The translations under genes were made by a program, and so were the position numbers. DNA of 64,000 nucleotides from an uncultured Candidatus Melainabacteria bacterium (GTDB taxonomy: Bacteria; Cyanobacteriota; Vampirovibrionia; Gastranaerophilales; Gastranaerophilaceae): assembly GCA_934699705.1 (NCBI GenBank), contig CAKUXD010000005.1:1-64000 (forward strand), given 5' to 3'. The notes below the pieces were generated by a model, which worked only from the letters and a program-made list of their open reading frames with translations, was not told the origin of the DNA and did not search any database. Positions 52,839 to 60,870 of this stretch are shown here, piece by piece (position 1 is the first letter of the stretch; each line of letters starts with the position of its first letter).

Positions 52839-53813
52839 ATGCGTAAAATACTTGTAGTTATTGACAAAATTGAACTTAAATATTTTGAATTTAATCAGCT
52901 TGTAACAAATTTTTGGATAATAAAAGGATTACTTGAAAACCAAGTAGAAACTTACATTACGACGATTAACAACTTATCTTTAAAAAACGGTAAAGGTTGT
53001 GCAAATTGTTACAAGACATATTTAAAGGACAACGATATTTTTTACAAAAAAGAACTTCAAAATTTCATACTTGAAGATTTTGAAAAAATATTTTTCCGAC
53101 CAGACCCTCCTTTTGACGGCGATTATCTAAACGCAACATATATTTTCGACTTTGTGGATAGAAATAAAACTCAAATTATTAACGATACAAAAGCAATTAG
53201 AAATTTCAATGAAAAACTACACGCAAATTTATTCAAAGATTTCATGCCTGAAAATATAGTAACAGCTTCAAAAGATGAAATCGAAGAATTTTTAAATACT
53301 CACGACGAAATAATTTTAAAACCTTTAAACAATTGCTTTGGCAAAGGGGTTATGTACTTACAAAAAGGCGACAAAAACACTTTAAGCATAATAAATACCC
53401 TAACTAATAACAATACCAGTATTTGTATGGTGCAAAAATATATTCCAAATGCGAAATACGGCGACAAACGAGTAATAATTTTAGATGGCGAAGTTTTAGA
53501 TGAGTGCGTTCAAAAACTTCCAACTTCTGATGATTTTAAATTTAACACTCATAGTGATGATTTTATAAAAAAAGCAGTTTTAACTGATAGTGAAAAACAA
53601 AAATTTACACAAGTTGCTCAAGAATTGAAAGAACTTGGTATTACAATGGCAGGATTAGATGTAATCGACGAAAAAATCATTGAAATCAACGTAACAAGCC
53701 CATGTTTTTTCATTAAAGAAATTAATGAAAGATTTAATACCCACCTTGAAGACAAATTGAATAAATTCTTGCTAAAACCAAGTATAAACAACTGTGTAAA
53801 TGTTTGTAAATAA
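52839..53813 (+). CDS. gshB: Glutathione synthetase
   Basis: Joins gamma-glutamylcysteine and glycine using ATP. The 324-residue ATP-grasp protein follows the E. coli GshB pattern almost throughout: FFRPDPPFDGDYLNATYIFDFV, NFNEKLHANLF, EIILKPLNNCFGKGVMYL, YGDKRVIILDGEV and GLDVIDEKIIEINVTSPC. I start at ATG 52839, which has AGAGG upstream, rather than an upstream TTG-initiated reading. No gamma-glutamylcysteine synthetase lies next to it in the window. Confidence 0.88.
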   Translation: MRKILVVIDKIELKYFEFNQLVTNFWIIKGLLENQVETYITTINNLSLKNGKGCANCYKTYLKDNDIFYKKELQNFILEDFEKIFFRPDPPFDGDYLNATYIFDFVDRNKTQIINDTKAIRNFNEKLHANLFKDFMPENIVTASKDEIEEFLNTHDEIILKPLNNCFGKGVMYLQKGDKNTLSIINTLTNNNTSICMVQKYIPNAKYGDKRVIILDGEVLDECVQKLPTSDDFKFNTHSDDFIKKAVLTDSEKQKFTQVAQELKELGITMAGLDVIDEKIIEINVTSPCFFIKEINERFNTHLEDKLNKFLLKPSINNCVNVCK

Positions 53814-53861
53814 AATTATTTGATACTAACAAAAAAATTTATGTACAGAATTAAAACAGAT

Positions 53862-55334
53862 ATGAAGGTTTCTGCAGTAAATAGTATTGTCAATTTTGCA
53901 AAAAAACAAAATACGCAAAATTTAACAAATAAAGTAACAACCCCCATTATAAATTCACCTAAAGCGTCTGTTTTAGAGGCTTTTGGCAATTACAATAAAG
54001 TTTTAATAAATTTTAAGGGTTATTACGGAGATCAACAACCTGCAAAAAAACTTTTTTGGATTTTAAAAGGCAATAATGACGTTTACGAAGACAACGAAAC
54101 AAAAGCACAGCTTTATCGAGGCGGAAATACAGGCTGGAAAAAATGGGTTAATACTGCACCAGAAGATTTATTAAAACGTACCCCGATGGACGCAATTCAA
54201 TCAATCTGCACACTTAACAAACAACCAAACTGCTACCCAGGAATACCTTCTTTTATTCCGACGCCAAATTATGGTGATAAATGGGGCAGACGCGCAAATT
54301 ATATAGAAATTAACCCTCGAACTGTTGCCTTAACCGAAGGTGATAAAAAAAGCGAAGGCTTACTAAATGTTATGAAATTACTTCCTGCAATTCCACCTTC
54401 ATCAAAAAGTAACGCAAACTGCATAGTTCTTTCGCAATTATATCCAGCAATGTATAGAGAAAATGACGGAAAAACAGGTCGTTCTTCGTTATATACAGTT
54501 GATTTACATTCTGGAATTTCTAAAAATTTAACCTCTGATAAATTATCCAGAGGTGGTCAAAAAATGGGTGATGACGAACAAGTTAAAGCCTTTAACGACA
54601 TGGCGCATTTAAGAGGTTTAAAAACTGGAATTAGAATGCCACTTTCAGCAGGGCAAATGACCGTAAAAGGCGAACCTTTTGGCTGGAATAAACATGAAAA
54701 AGCCTTTATTGATGCTTGTTGCTGGGCTGTCGATTTAGGATTTGATTCAATTTTCTTTGATAGTGCTAAACACGTTGGTAATTGGGATATGGGAAATTAC
54801 TGTGGTTCAGGCTCTGTACCTAATTTTAAACAAATGCAATATATTACCCAACAAATTCGTTCAAAAACTGGCAGAAATGATATAGCACTTATTGGCGAAA
54901 AATGTGATCTTAATCCAAGATTTAAAGAAATGGGATTAACCGCAGGTAACGATTGGGGTAGAGCCGACAATTTTGAAAGTGTAATGCACGAATACGACAA
55001 ACAACGCTGGAATGATGAATATGCAGCAGGTCCAGTTATTTCAGACGACAACGACAGAGGCGGAATGCCTTTTGAGCAAAGACTTAATCGAATAAAAAAT
55101 GCTTTTCACGCTTATAGAGAACATGGTTGGAAGTTGCCAGTTTATATGCAAATGCACGACCTTTTCCCATTAAGTCCATACTCAAACACTCACGATTTAA
55201 TGGAATATGGTGAAAATCGCTCGACTTACGGCGATGTAGCAAGTCATTACAATAACATTTTTAACACTTCTGATAGCGCAAGACGATATAAAGAAGCGGT
55301 TTACAACGAATTTTTAGATACAATGTATCAATAA
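53862..55334 (+). CDS. TIM-barrel hydrolase-like protein with polar leader, possible glycoside hydrolase
   Basis: The 490-residue protein has no signal peptide and starts MKVSAVNSIVNFAKKQNTQN, then INFKGYYGDQQPAKKLFWIL at about 49-68. The body looks like an alpha/beta barrel: AHLRGLKTGIRMPLSA, DLGFDSIFFDSAKHVGNW with D300, ALIGEKCD with E346 and PVISDDNDRGG with D395 sit where GH13-type enzymes keep their acids, though the Arg before the nucleophile Asp is replaced by Phe. So it may be a distant glycoside hydrolase or a non-catalytic relative. Upstream ATGs at 53841 or TTG at 53820 are possible starts; 53862 matches the leader style of neighbours. Confidence 0.55.
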   Translation: MKVSAVNSIVNFAKKQNTQNLTNKVTTPIINSPKASVLEAFGNYNKVLINFKGYYGDQQPAKKLFWILKGNNDVYEDNETKAQLYRGGNTGWKKWVNTAPEDLLKRTPMDAIQSICTLNKQPNCYPGIPSFIPTPNYGDKWGRRANYIEINPRTVALTEGDKKSEGLLNVMKLLPAIPPSSKSNANCIVLSQLYPAMYRENDGKTGRSSLYTVDLHSGISKNLTSDKLSRGGQKMGDDEQVKAFNDMAHLRGLKTGIRMPLSAGQMTVKGEPFGWNKHEKAFIDACCWAVDLGFDSIFFDSAKHVGNWDMGNYCGSGSVPNFKQMQYITQQIRSKTGRNDIALIGEKCDLNPRFKEMGLTAGNDWGRADNFESVMHEYDKQRWNDEYAAGPVISDDNDRGGMPFEQRLNRIKNAFHAYREHGWKLPVYMQMHDLFPLSPYSNTHDLMEYGENRSTYGDVASHYNNIFNTSDSARRYKEAVYNEFLDTMYQ

Positions 55335-55337
55335 GAA

Positions 55338-55366
55338 TAAGGGCGGAGCTAATAGCTCCGCCCTTA
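55338..55366 (+). terminator. Hairpin after the TIM-barrel gene
   Basis: A perfect 13-bp stem (55338-55350 with 55354-55366, loop AAT) starts 3 bp after the stop codon. No T-run, so termination efficiency is uncertain. Confidence 0.65.
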
Positions 55367-55553
55367 CCTTCATACGCCAATGTTTCATACCCGTCTAATC
55401 ACAGTAGAATTGCGTAATTTTATATAATTTCATTGTAAAATTTTTAATAATATTTCTCATTACCTTGAGGAGTACTTTTTTTAAATTTATTTACCTTAAT
55501 GTCTAATAGAAAAAACACTACTTAATAGCAATAATTCATAAAAAGGAGATTTT

Positions 55554-56585
55554 ATGAGTATAAAAATGCTTATTTTCGATTACAAAGAAGCCGAACACGA
55601 TTTTTTTAAGAAAAATAAATTTGACGATTTTGATATAACTTTTTTCAAAGAAAGTCTAAATGAAATCACAGTCCACAACTTACCTGATGAATATTTAAAA
55701 AACACAAGTGTGATAAGCATATTTATAACTTCTAAAATTGATGAAAAAGTTTTAGCTAATTTTCCAAACTTAATGATACTTACAACCCGTTCTACTGGAA
55801 TTAACCATATAAACATTCCAGACTGCTGTAATAGAAGCATTAAGGTTTTAAATGTTGAAAGATACGGAAATAAGTCCGTTGTGCAATACACTTTTGGATT
55901 AATAATTGCGCTTACAAGAAAAATTCAACTTGCGACATCGGATATAAAAGCGTTTAAGTTTGAATACAATAAATATGTAGGGCGAGAGCTTGATAAACTT
56001 ACGCTTGGCGTAATCGGAACAGGCGCGATTGGTGAAGGAGTTTGCAAAATAGCCAATGCATTTAGTATGAAAATACTTGCCTATGATGTGGTACACAAGG
56101 GAGATTTAATAGAGAATTATCACGTTGAATACACAGATAAAGAAACTTTGCTTAAACACTCTGACATTGTAACTTTACACGCACCTTTGACAGACCAGAC
56201 TAGAGAAATAATTACAAAAAGAGAGCTTGCAATAATGAAACCCACTGCATATTTGATAAACACATCAAGAGGAGAACTAATAAACACAGAAGATTTATAT
56301 AATGCAATAATAAGTGAAAATATTGCAGGAGCAGGGTTAGACGTCATTGAATGCGAAGATATTTCTTTTTCTCAAAACAATACCTTAGTTACAAAAATTG
56401 AAACAAGTAACAATAATTGTATCGAAAAGGTTATTTTAACCAGAAAACTTGCACAACTTGATAATGTTATAATCACTCCACACATCGCATACAGCACCCA
56501 AGATTCAATAGACAGAATACTAAAAATCACTTTTGAGTCTATAAAAGATTGCTTACAAGGAGGGCATACTAATCAAATAAATTAA
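55554..56585 (+). CDS. D-2-hydroxyacid dehydrogenase (D-lactate dehydrogenase-like)
   Basis: The 343-residue NAD-dependent oxidoreductase has the family layout: an N-terminal substrate domain with TTRSTGINHINIPDC (catalytic Arg), the NAD fold GVIGTGAIGEGVCKIANAF, PTAYLINTSRGELINTEDL, a Glu in 'GAGLDVIECED' and the catalytic His in ITPHIAYSTQDS. The closest type is fermentative D-lactate dehydrogenase (LdhA/VanH), but other D-2-hydroxyacids are possible. AAAGGAG precedes the start. Expected role: reoxidising NADH by making D-lactate. Confidence 0.88.
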   Translation: MSIKMLIFDYKEAEHDFFKKNKFDDFDITFFKESLNEITVHNLPDEYLKNTSVISIFITSKIDEKVLANFPNLMILTTRSTGINHINIPDCCNRSIKVLNVERYGNKSVVQYTFGLIIALTRKIQLATSDIKAFKFEYNKYVGRELDKLTLGVIGTGAIGEGVCKIANAFSMKILAYDVVHKGDLIENYHVEYTDKETLLKHSDIVTLHAPLTDQTREIITKRELAIMKPTAYLINTSRGELINTEDLYNAIISENIAGAGLDVIECEDISFSQNNTLVTKIETSNNNCIEKVILTRKLAQLDNVIITPHIAYSTQDSIDRILKITFESIKDCLQGGHTNQIN

Positions 56586-56621
56586 TATGCCCTGCTCTTT
56601 TATTAAATTTTTAGTACATAC

Positions 56622-56876
56622 TTAAACTTCAACGAAAAGTCTTTGACCAACGATATTTGGTCTGCCGTTGTAGTATCCAGCAAAATAACCGCCTTTAACT
56701 GGTTGATTTTTTGCATAAGTTTCCATATTCGTTGTTTTTGTTACAAATGGATTTGGATTAAACGGATTTGTTGTAACAGGTTGAACTGCTGGAGCAGTAG
56801 TTGCTGTTTGTTGTTGGCGAATTGCCGGTGATGATAAAACTTTGTTAAATATTGAAATTAAATTATTCTCTGCCAT
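56622..56876 (-). CDS. Small Pro/Thr/Asn-rich protein
   Basis: The 84-residue protein MAENNLISIFNKVLSSPAIRQQQT... has a short helical N-terminus, a low-complexity Thr/Pro/Asn middle with repeats such as NPFNPNPF, and a Gly/Tyr-rich end (GGYFAGYYNGRPNIVGQRLF). No signal peptide or family recognised. AGAGGA 9 nt upstream supports translation. Isolated on the minus strand between the dehydrogenase and purD. Confidence 0.6.
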   Translation of the reverse strand: MAENNLISIFNKVLSSPAIRQQQTATTAPAVQPVTTNPFNPNPFVTKTTNMETYAKNQPVKGGYFAGYYNGRPNIVGQRLFVEV

Positions 56877-57011
56877 TATGTAGTCCTCTCTCGCGCGTTT
56901 TCCTCTCTCGACAAAATTGTTTTAATGATATATTTTTAAAAGTCATATTTTTTATCGGTTTTTAATATATTTTTTTAATATAACTTAACAAATATCATCT
57001 TATTTATGTAG

Positions 57012-57017
57012 TATAAT
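57012..57017 (+). promoter_or_regulatory. -10 box just upstream of purD (possible leaderless start)
   Basis: TATAAT lies 6 bp before the purD ATG, so transcription would begin at or next to the start codon. No ribosome-binding site is visible. Confidence 0.4.
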
Positions 57018-57023
57018 CATTTT

Positions 57024-58289
57024 ATGAAGAAAATAAATCGTAAAAATGTATTAATTATTGGCAGATGTGCAAAAGAATTTGCTTTAGCAAAGAAATTCTC
57101 AGAGCTTGATTGCATTGAAAAAATTTTTGTAGCTCCAGGTAATGACGCAATGAAGGATTTTTGTGAATGCGTTGATATTAGAGAAGACGCAACAATTGAA
57201 CTACTTGAATTTGCGATAGAACATCAAATTGATTTAACGGTTGTATCTAGTGAAAAAGCGATAAAAGCTGACCTTGCAGGGTTTTTTGTAGATAACGGAC
57301 AACAAGTTTTTGGACCAACCGCAAAAGCTGCTGAAATCAGCACCAGTAAATCTTTTGGTAAAAAATTTATGTATAAACTAAGAATTCCAACTGCAAAATT
57401 TGGAATTTTTGAAAAAGCAAATCTTGCTTACGATTATGCAAGAAATTCGCAAATGCCAATTGTTACAAAAACAGACGAACACAGAAATGTAAATGGAACA
57501 TTAGTATGTAGTTCTTATTCAATAGCAAAAGCATTTATTGACGAATCATTTTTACGAGGCGAGCAAAAAGTTATCATTGAAGACTACATTTACGGACATG
57601 AATTTTCATTTTATGTTGTAACAGACGGATACAACGCGCTTCCATTAACAAGTGTCGCAAATTATAAATTTGCACTCGATGGAGATGGCGGACTTTTAAC
57701 CTCTGGAATGGGTTGTTACGCTCCAGATTATAAAATTTCAATCGAAAATGAACGTTTTATAATGGAAAGAATTATTTTCCCAACTTTAGACTACTTAGCT
57801 CAAGAGGGCAATCCTTATGTCGGAATTTTAGGCATAGATGCCGTTTTAACACCAAACAATGAAGTGGTTGCGCTTGAATTTAATTCTTCACTGCAAGAAC
57901 ACGATTGCCAAGGCGTTTTATCCTTGATGAACGAAAATTTATACTATTTAATGCAAGCCTGCACAGTTGGTTCTTTTGCTGATGATTACGAAACTATTGC
58001 AATGTCAGATGAAGTAGCTGTTTCTGCGGTATTATCGGCAGGAAGAAAAAGTGGTTCTGTAATCTCAGGACTTGATAAACTTGACGACTCCACTAAAATT
58101 GCACACTTTAACACAATTAAAAATAAATATTTAGAATATGAAACGGTCGGAGATAGAACTTTATTAATTACAAAAAACGCAAAAACAATATCTCACGCCG
58201 TTGAAAACTTATATGACGAAATTGAATTAATTGAATTCGACGGAAAAAAACACCGAAAAGATTTATGTGTGATTAATGATTATAATTAA
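57024..58289 (+). CDS. purD: Phosphoribosylamine-glycine ligase
   Basis: Third step (GAR synthetase) of purine synthesis, ATP-dependent. The 421 residues show the GARS N-terminal fold (VLIIGRCAKEFALAKKFSEL, a slightly altered G-x-G loop), QVFGPTAKAAEISTSKSFGKKFMYKLRIPTAKF, the ATP-grasp EDYIYGHEFSFYVV and GILGIDAVLTPNNEVVALEFNSSLQEHD. Near-standard length. GGREHA, usual at the start, appears as GRCAKEFA, a minor variant. No other pur genes are adjacent. It ends in a strong terminator. Confidence 0.9.
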   Translation: MKKINRKNVLIIGRCAKEFALAKKFSELDCIEKIFVAPGNDAMKDFCECVDIREDATIELLEFAIEHQIDLTVVSSEKAIKADLAGFFVDNGQQVFGPTAKAAEISTSKSFGKKFMYKLRIPTAKFGIFEKANLAYDYARNSQMPIVTKTDEHRNVNGTLVCSSYSIAKAFIDESFLRGEQKVIIEDYIYGHEFSFYVVTDGYNALPLTSVANYKFALDGDGGLLTSGMGCYAPDYKISIENERFIMERIIFPTLDYLAQEGNPYVGILGIDAVLTPNNEVVALEFNSSLQEHDCQGVLSLMNENLYYLMQACTVGSFADDYETIAMSDEVAVSAVLSAGRKSGSVISGLDKLDDSTKIAHFNTIKNKYLEYETVGDRTLLITKNAKTISHAVENLYDEIELIEFDGKKHRKDLCVINDYN

Positions 58290-58300
58290 TAAAAAAATAA

Positions 58301-58337
58301 AAAAAGGCGGTTTGCTTTCAGCAAACCGCCTTTTTTA
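58301..58337. terminator. Bidirectional intrinsic terminator
   Basis: Perfect 17-bp stem (58301-58317 with 58321-58337, loop TTC) with A-run and T-run arms between convergent purD and rph. Confidence 0.93.
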
Positions 58338-58345
58338 TTAAATTT

Positions 58346-59041
58346 TTAATATTTTTCAAAAATCGTTTCAATACCAGATTTAGCCATATTAAAAATTTCC
58401 AATAGCTGTTCTTGATTATAAGGATCACCCTCTGCGGTCGTTTGAAACTCTATTATTTTACCACTTTTTGTCATAACTACATTTGAATCAACTTGTGCGT
58501 GAGAATCTTCTTCATAACATAAATCCAAACGAACTTCTCCATCAATTATACCAACAGAAATTGCTCCAACTTCTTCTTTTATTGGATTTTCTTTTAAATC
58601 ACCTCGTTCTAATAATTTTTCAATTGCAATTTTTAAAGCCAAAAACCCACCACAAATACTTGCAGTTCTTGTTCCGCCGTCTGCCTGAATAACATCAGCA
58701 TCAACTGTAATCGTCATTTTTGGCATTTTTTCCATATCAACACAAGCTCTTAAACTTCTTCCAATAAGCCTTTGAATTTCTTGAGTTCTGCCTGAAATTT
58801 TTGTTCTTTCTCTTTCGCATCTTGTTGAAGTAGATGACGGAAGTAAAGAGTATTCAGCAGTTACCCAGCCTTTTGTCGAGTCTTTATCCATCCATTTTGG
58901 CTGTTTCATTTCAACTGAAGCAGTCGTTATCACTTTTGTATCACCAAATTCAACCAAAACAGAGCCTAGTGCATTTTTTGTAAAATCTTTTGTAAATTTA
59001 ACAGGTCTTAATTCATTATTTTTACGTCCGTCTTTTCTCAT
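58346..59041 (-). CDS. rph: Ribonuclease PH
   Basis: A phosphate-dependent 3'-5' exoribonuclease that trims tRNA 3' ends. The 231 residues include MRKDGRKNNELRPVKF at the start, GSVLVEFGDTKVITTASVE, the RCERERTKISGRTQEIQRLIGRSLRA phosphate/RNA-binding region and DADVIQADGGTRTASICG. A longer reading to 59101 exists, but ATG 59041 has AGGAAGG 7 nt upstream and matches the family start. Zinc-ribbon gene upstream is 10 bp away. Confidence 0.96.
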   Translation of the reverse strand: MRKDGRKNNELRPVKFTKDFTKNALGSVLVEFGDTKVITTASVEMKQPKWMDKDSTKGWVTAEYSLLPSSTSTRCERERTKISGRTQEIQRLIGRSLRACVDMEKMPKMTITVDADVIQADGGTRTASICGGFLALKIAIEKLLERGDLKENPIKEEVGAISVGIIDGEVRLDLCYEEDSHAQVDSNVVMTKSGKIIEFQTTAEGDPYNQEQLLEIFNMAKSGIETIFEKY

Positions 59042-59051
59042 ATTAACCTTC

Positions 59052-59267
59052 CTATTCATATTCCCAAGTATAAATTTGTCCACAATACTTACAAACCGCA
59101 TGTTCGTTCATAAATTCTAAATCAGGAACAAAAGAATACCCATCTATTGTTATTTCAATTTGATGTCGTTTATTGTATTTTTGTTGAAAATTTCTGTTTC
59201 CTTGATAATCTTCAGCAAACATTAGTTCAAATTTATCAATATTTTTACAATTTTTGCACCTAAACAT
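59052..59267 (-). CDS. Small zinc-ribbon protein
   Basis: The 71-residue protein starts MFRCKNCKNIDKFELMF and ends HAVCKYCGQIYTWEYE, two CxxC pairs about 50 residues apart that probably bind one zinc. It overlaps the membrane protein gene upstream by 8 nt and lies 10 nt before rph. Function unknown; perhaps a nucleic-acid or protein-interaction adaptor. Confidence 0.7.
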   Translation of the reverse strand: MFRCKNCKNIDKFELMFAEDYQGNRNFQQKYNKRHQIEITIDGYSFVPDLEFMNEHAVCKYCGQIYTWEYE

Positions 59268-60168
59268 CAGTTTTTGCTTTCTTTTTCTTTGGTTTTGATT
59301 TAATTTCCATAATGCATAGATGTTTATACCACAAAGTCCAGACAATAGAACGCAAAGGTAGAGTGTAACAAATTACAATTGTTGAACAAATTGAACCAAC
59401 AATCATTTCTGTAATCATTAATGATGTAATCACAAATGGCATATTTAGTGCTTCCAAGGTGGTATTCCAAGAATTGATAACATCTACAAGCATTGGATCA
59501 AGCAACATTGCGAATAATTTCATTATTTGAAGTGCAGAAAGAATTATATCCGCAATTTTAGGCAATAACCAATAAGTTACAACTCCAACTAACGCCAATA
59601 ACCCCAAAGTTCTTAAAAAATCCATTTGAACCAATTGCCAACTGCGTTTAAAACACTCCATCGGTGTAAGTTTTTTTTCAAATGCAAACACTTGAAATAT
59701 CAAAACAAAAAATACAAAGATTAACGCACCAAAAAACCACATTGGCGGTAAAATTGCAATAAGCGTAAACAAACCAAACAACAACCAAACTCCTATGAAA
59801 TCTTGCATTCTTTTTGTGGCAACTTTTTCATGCGCGCTGATGTCATATATCCTGCCTGATTTTGTTGTGTTTTCGGTCATTGAAGATATTGAAACATAAG
59901 CAATTAAATATTTAAAAAAGGCTTTGGTGAAAATTATCAACCCAGGAATTGTTAATATTAAAGTTATCGGTAGAATTGATGTTGAATCAGAAACAACATT
60001 TGAACCATTATATGCAAAAGCTAAAGGTATAACTAATGATAAAATTATCCCAAAAATTTGTCCGAATATTGGAAAAGTCATATATTTCACAAAAGTTGGT
60101 AAATGCTGAATGTAAATTCCTACTGCGTCAGTAAAAATGTTAAATACGCTCTTATTTTCGTTAGACAT
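59260..60168 (-). CDS. Multi-spanning inner-membrane protein of unknown function
   Basis: The 302-residue protein has about six hydrophobic segments and a basic C-terminal tail (MEIKSKPKKKKAKTDV). No catalytic motif is visible. It resembles loosely the YciC/DUF975-type membrane proteins, with 'AFEKKLTPMECFKRSWQLVQMDFLRTLGLLALVG' in the centre being the kind of helix-loop-helix seen there. It diverges from the PHP gene with 51 bp between start codons and is the first gene of the zinc-ribbon-rph transcript. Confidence 0.65.
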   Translation of the reverse strand: MSNENKSVFNIFTDAVGIYIQHLPTFVKYMTFPIFGQIFGIILSLVIPLAFAYNGSNVVSDSTSILPITLILTIPGLIIFTKAFFKYLIAYVSISSMTENTTKSGRIYDISAHEKVATKRMQDFIGVWLLFGLFTLIAILPPMWFFGALIFVFFVLIFQVFAFEKKLTPMECFKRSWQLVQMDFLRTLGLLALVGVVTYWLLPKIADIILSALQIMKLFAMLLDPMLVDVINSWNTTLEALNMPFVITSLMITEMIVGSICSTIVICYTLPLRSIVWTLWYKHLCIMEIKSKPKKKKAKTDV

Positions 60169-60219
60169 AGTTTTCCTCGTAAATTTATTGTATAATCATT
60201 TTAGTATAAATAAAGAAAT

Positions 60220-60870
60220 ATGAAAATGAATTGCAAAGAATTAATTAAAAACTTCAAGAAAGAAGATTTCCAAAATAACGTAAATTTACACATACACAGT
60301 AATTTTTCAGACGGAGAATTAAGCGTAGAGGAAATCATAAAACAAGCTCGTGATAATGGTCTTGAGCATATTTCAATAACTGATCACAATACAATTGACG
60401 CATATCTTCAAACAAATTTATTAAATGAAAATTTTGTAATATCTGGAATTGAGTTTGATTGTTGGTACAGCGGAATTTTCTTTCACCTTCTAGCTTATGG
60501 AATTGATGTAAATAATGACGAATTAAAACCTTTTTTAGCCAAAAACAAAAAAGAAACCGAAGCCGACTGGGTTAGAATTTTTGCCAAAAGAAACATTAAA
60601 AAACTTATTCGCGCAATACATAGCGCAGGTGGAATAGCTGTTTTGGCTCACCCTGCTTGTTGTTGGTGTTTTAGCATGGATAACTTTGTAAAAACCCTTA
60701 AAGATTTTGGGCTTGACGGATTAGAAGTTTACTACCCTTATGACAGGCACAGAGGAATAATAAAATTTCATTCACGTCATATTATGGAAAAAATTGCGGA
60801 CAAGTATAATTTGATTAAAACAGGCGGAACAGATTGTCATCACAACCTTATACCACTTAGTCAATTATAA
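60220..60870 (+). CDS. PHP-domain phosphoesterase
   Basis: The 216-residue metal-dependent hydrolase shows the PHP motifs: NLHIHSNFSDGELSVEEII, GLEHISITDHNTIDAY, ISGIEFDCWYSGIFFHLLAYGID, a late AVLAHPACC and KTGGTDCHHN. It is closest to the COG0613 (RNase AM/YciV-type) proteins, 5'-3' exonucleases or nucleotide phosphatases. It is at the short end of the family. Its 3' end overlaps convergent rqcH by 14 nt. Confidence 0.85.
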   Translation: MKMNCKELIKNFKKEDFQNNVNLHIHSNFSDGELSVEEIIKQARDNGLEHISITDHNTIDAYLQTNLLNENFVISGIEFDCWYSGIFFHLLAYGIDVNNDELKPFLAKNKKETEADWVRIFAKRNIKKLIRAIHSAGGIAVLAHPACCWCFSMDNFVKTLKDFGLDGLEVYYPYDRHRGIIKFHSRHIMEKIADKYNLIKTGGTDCHHNLIPLSQL

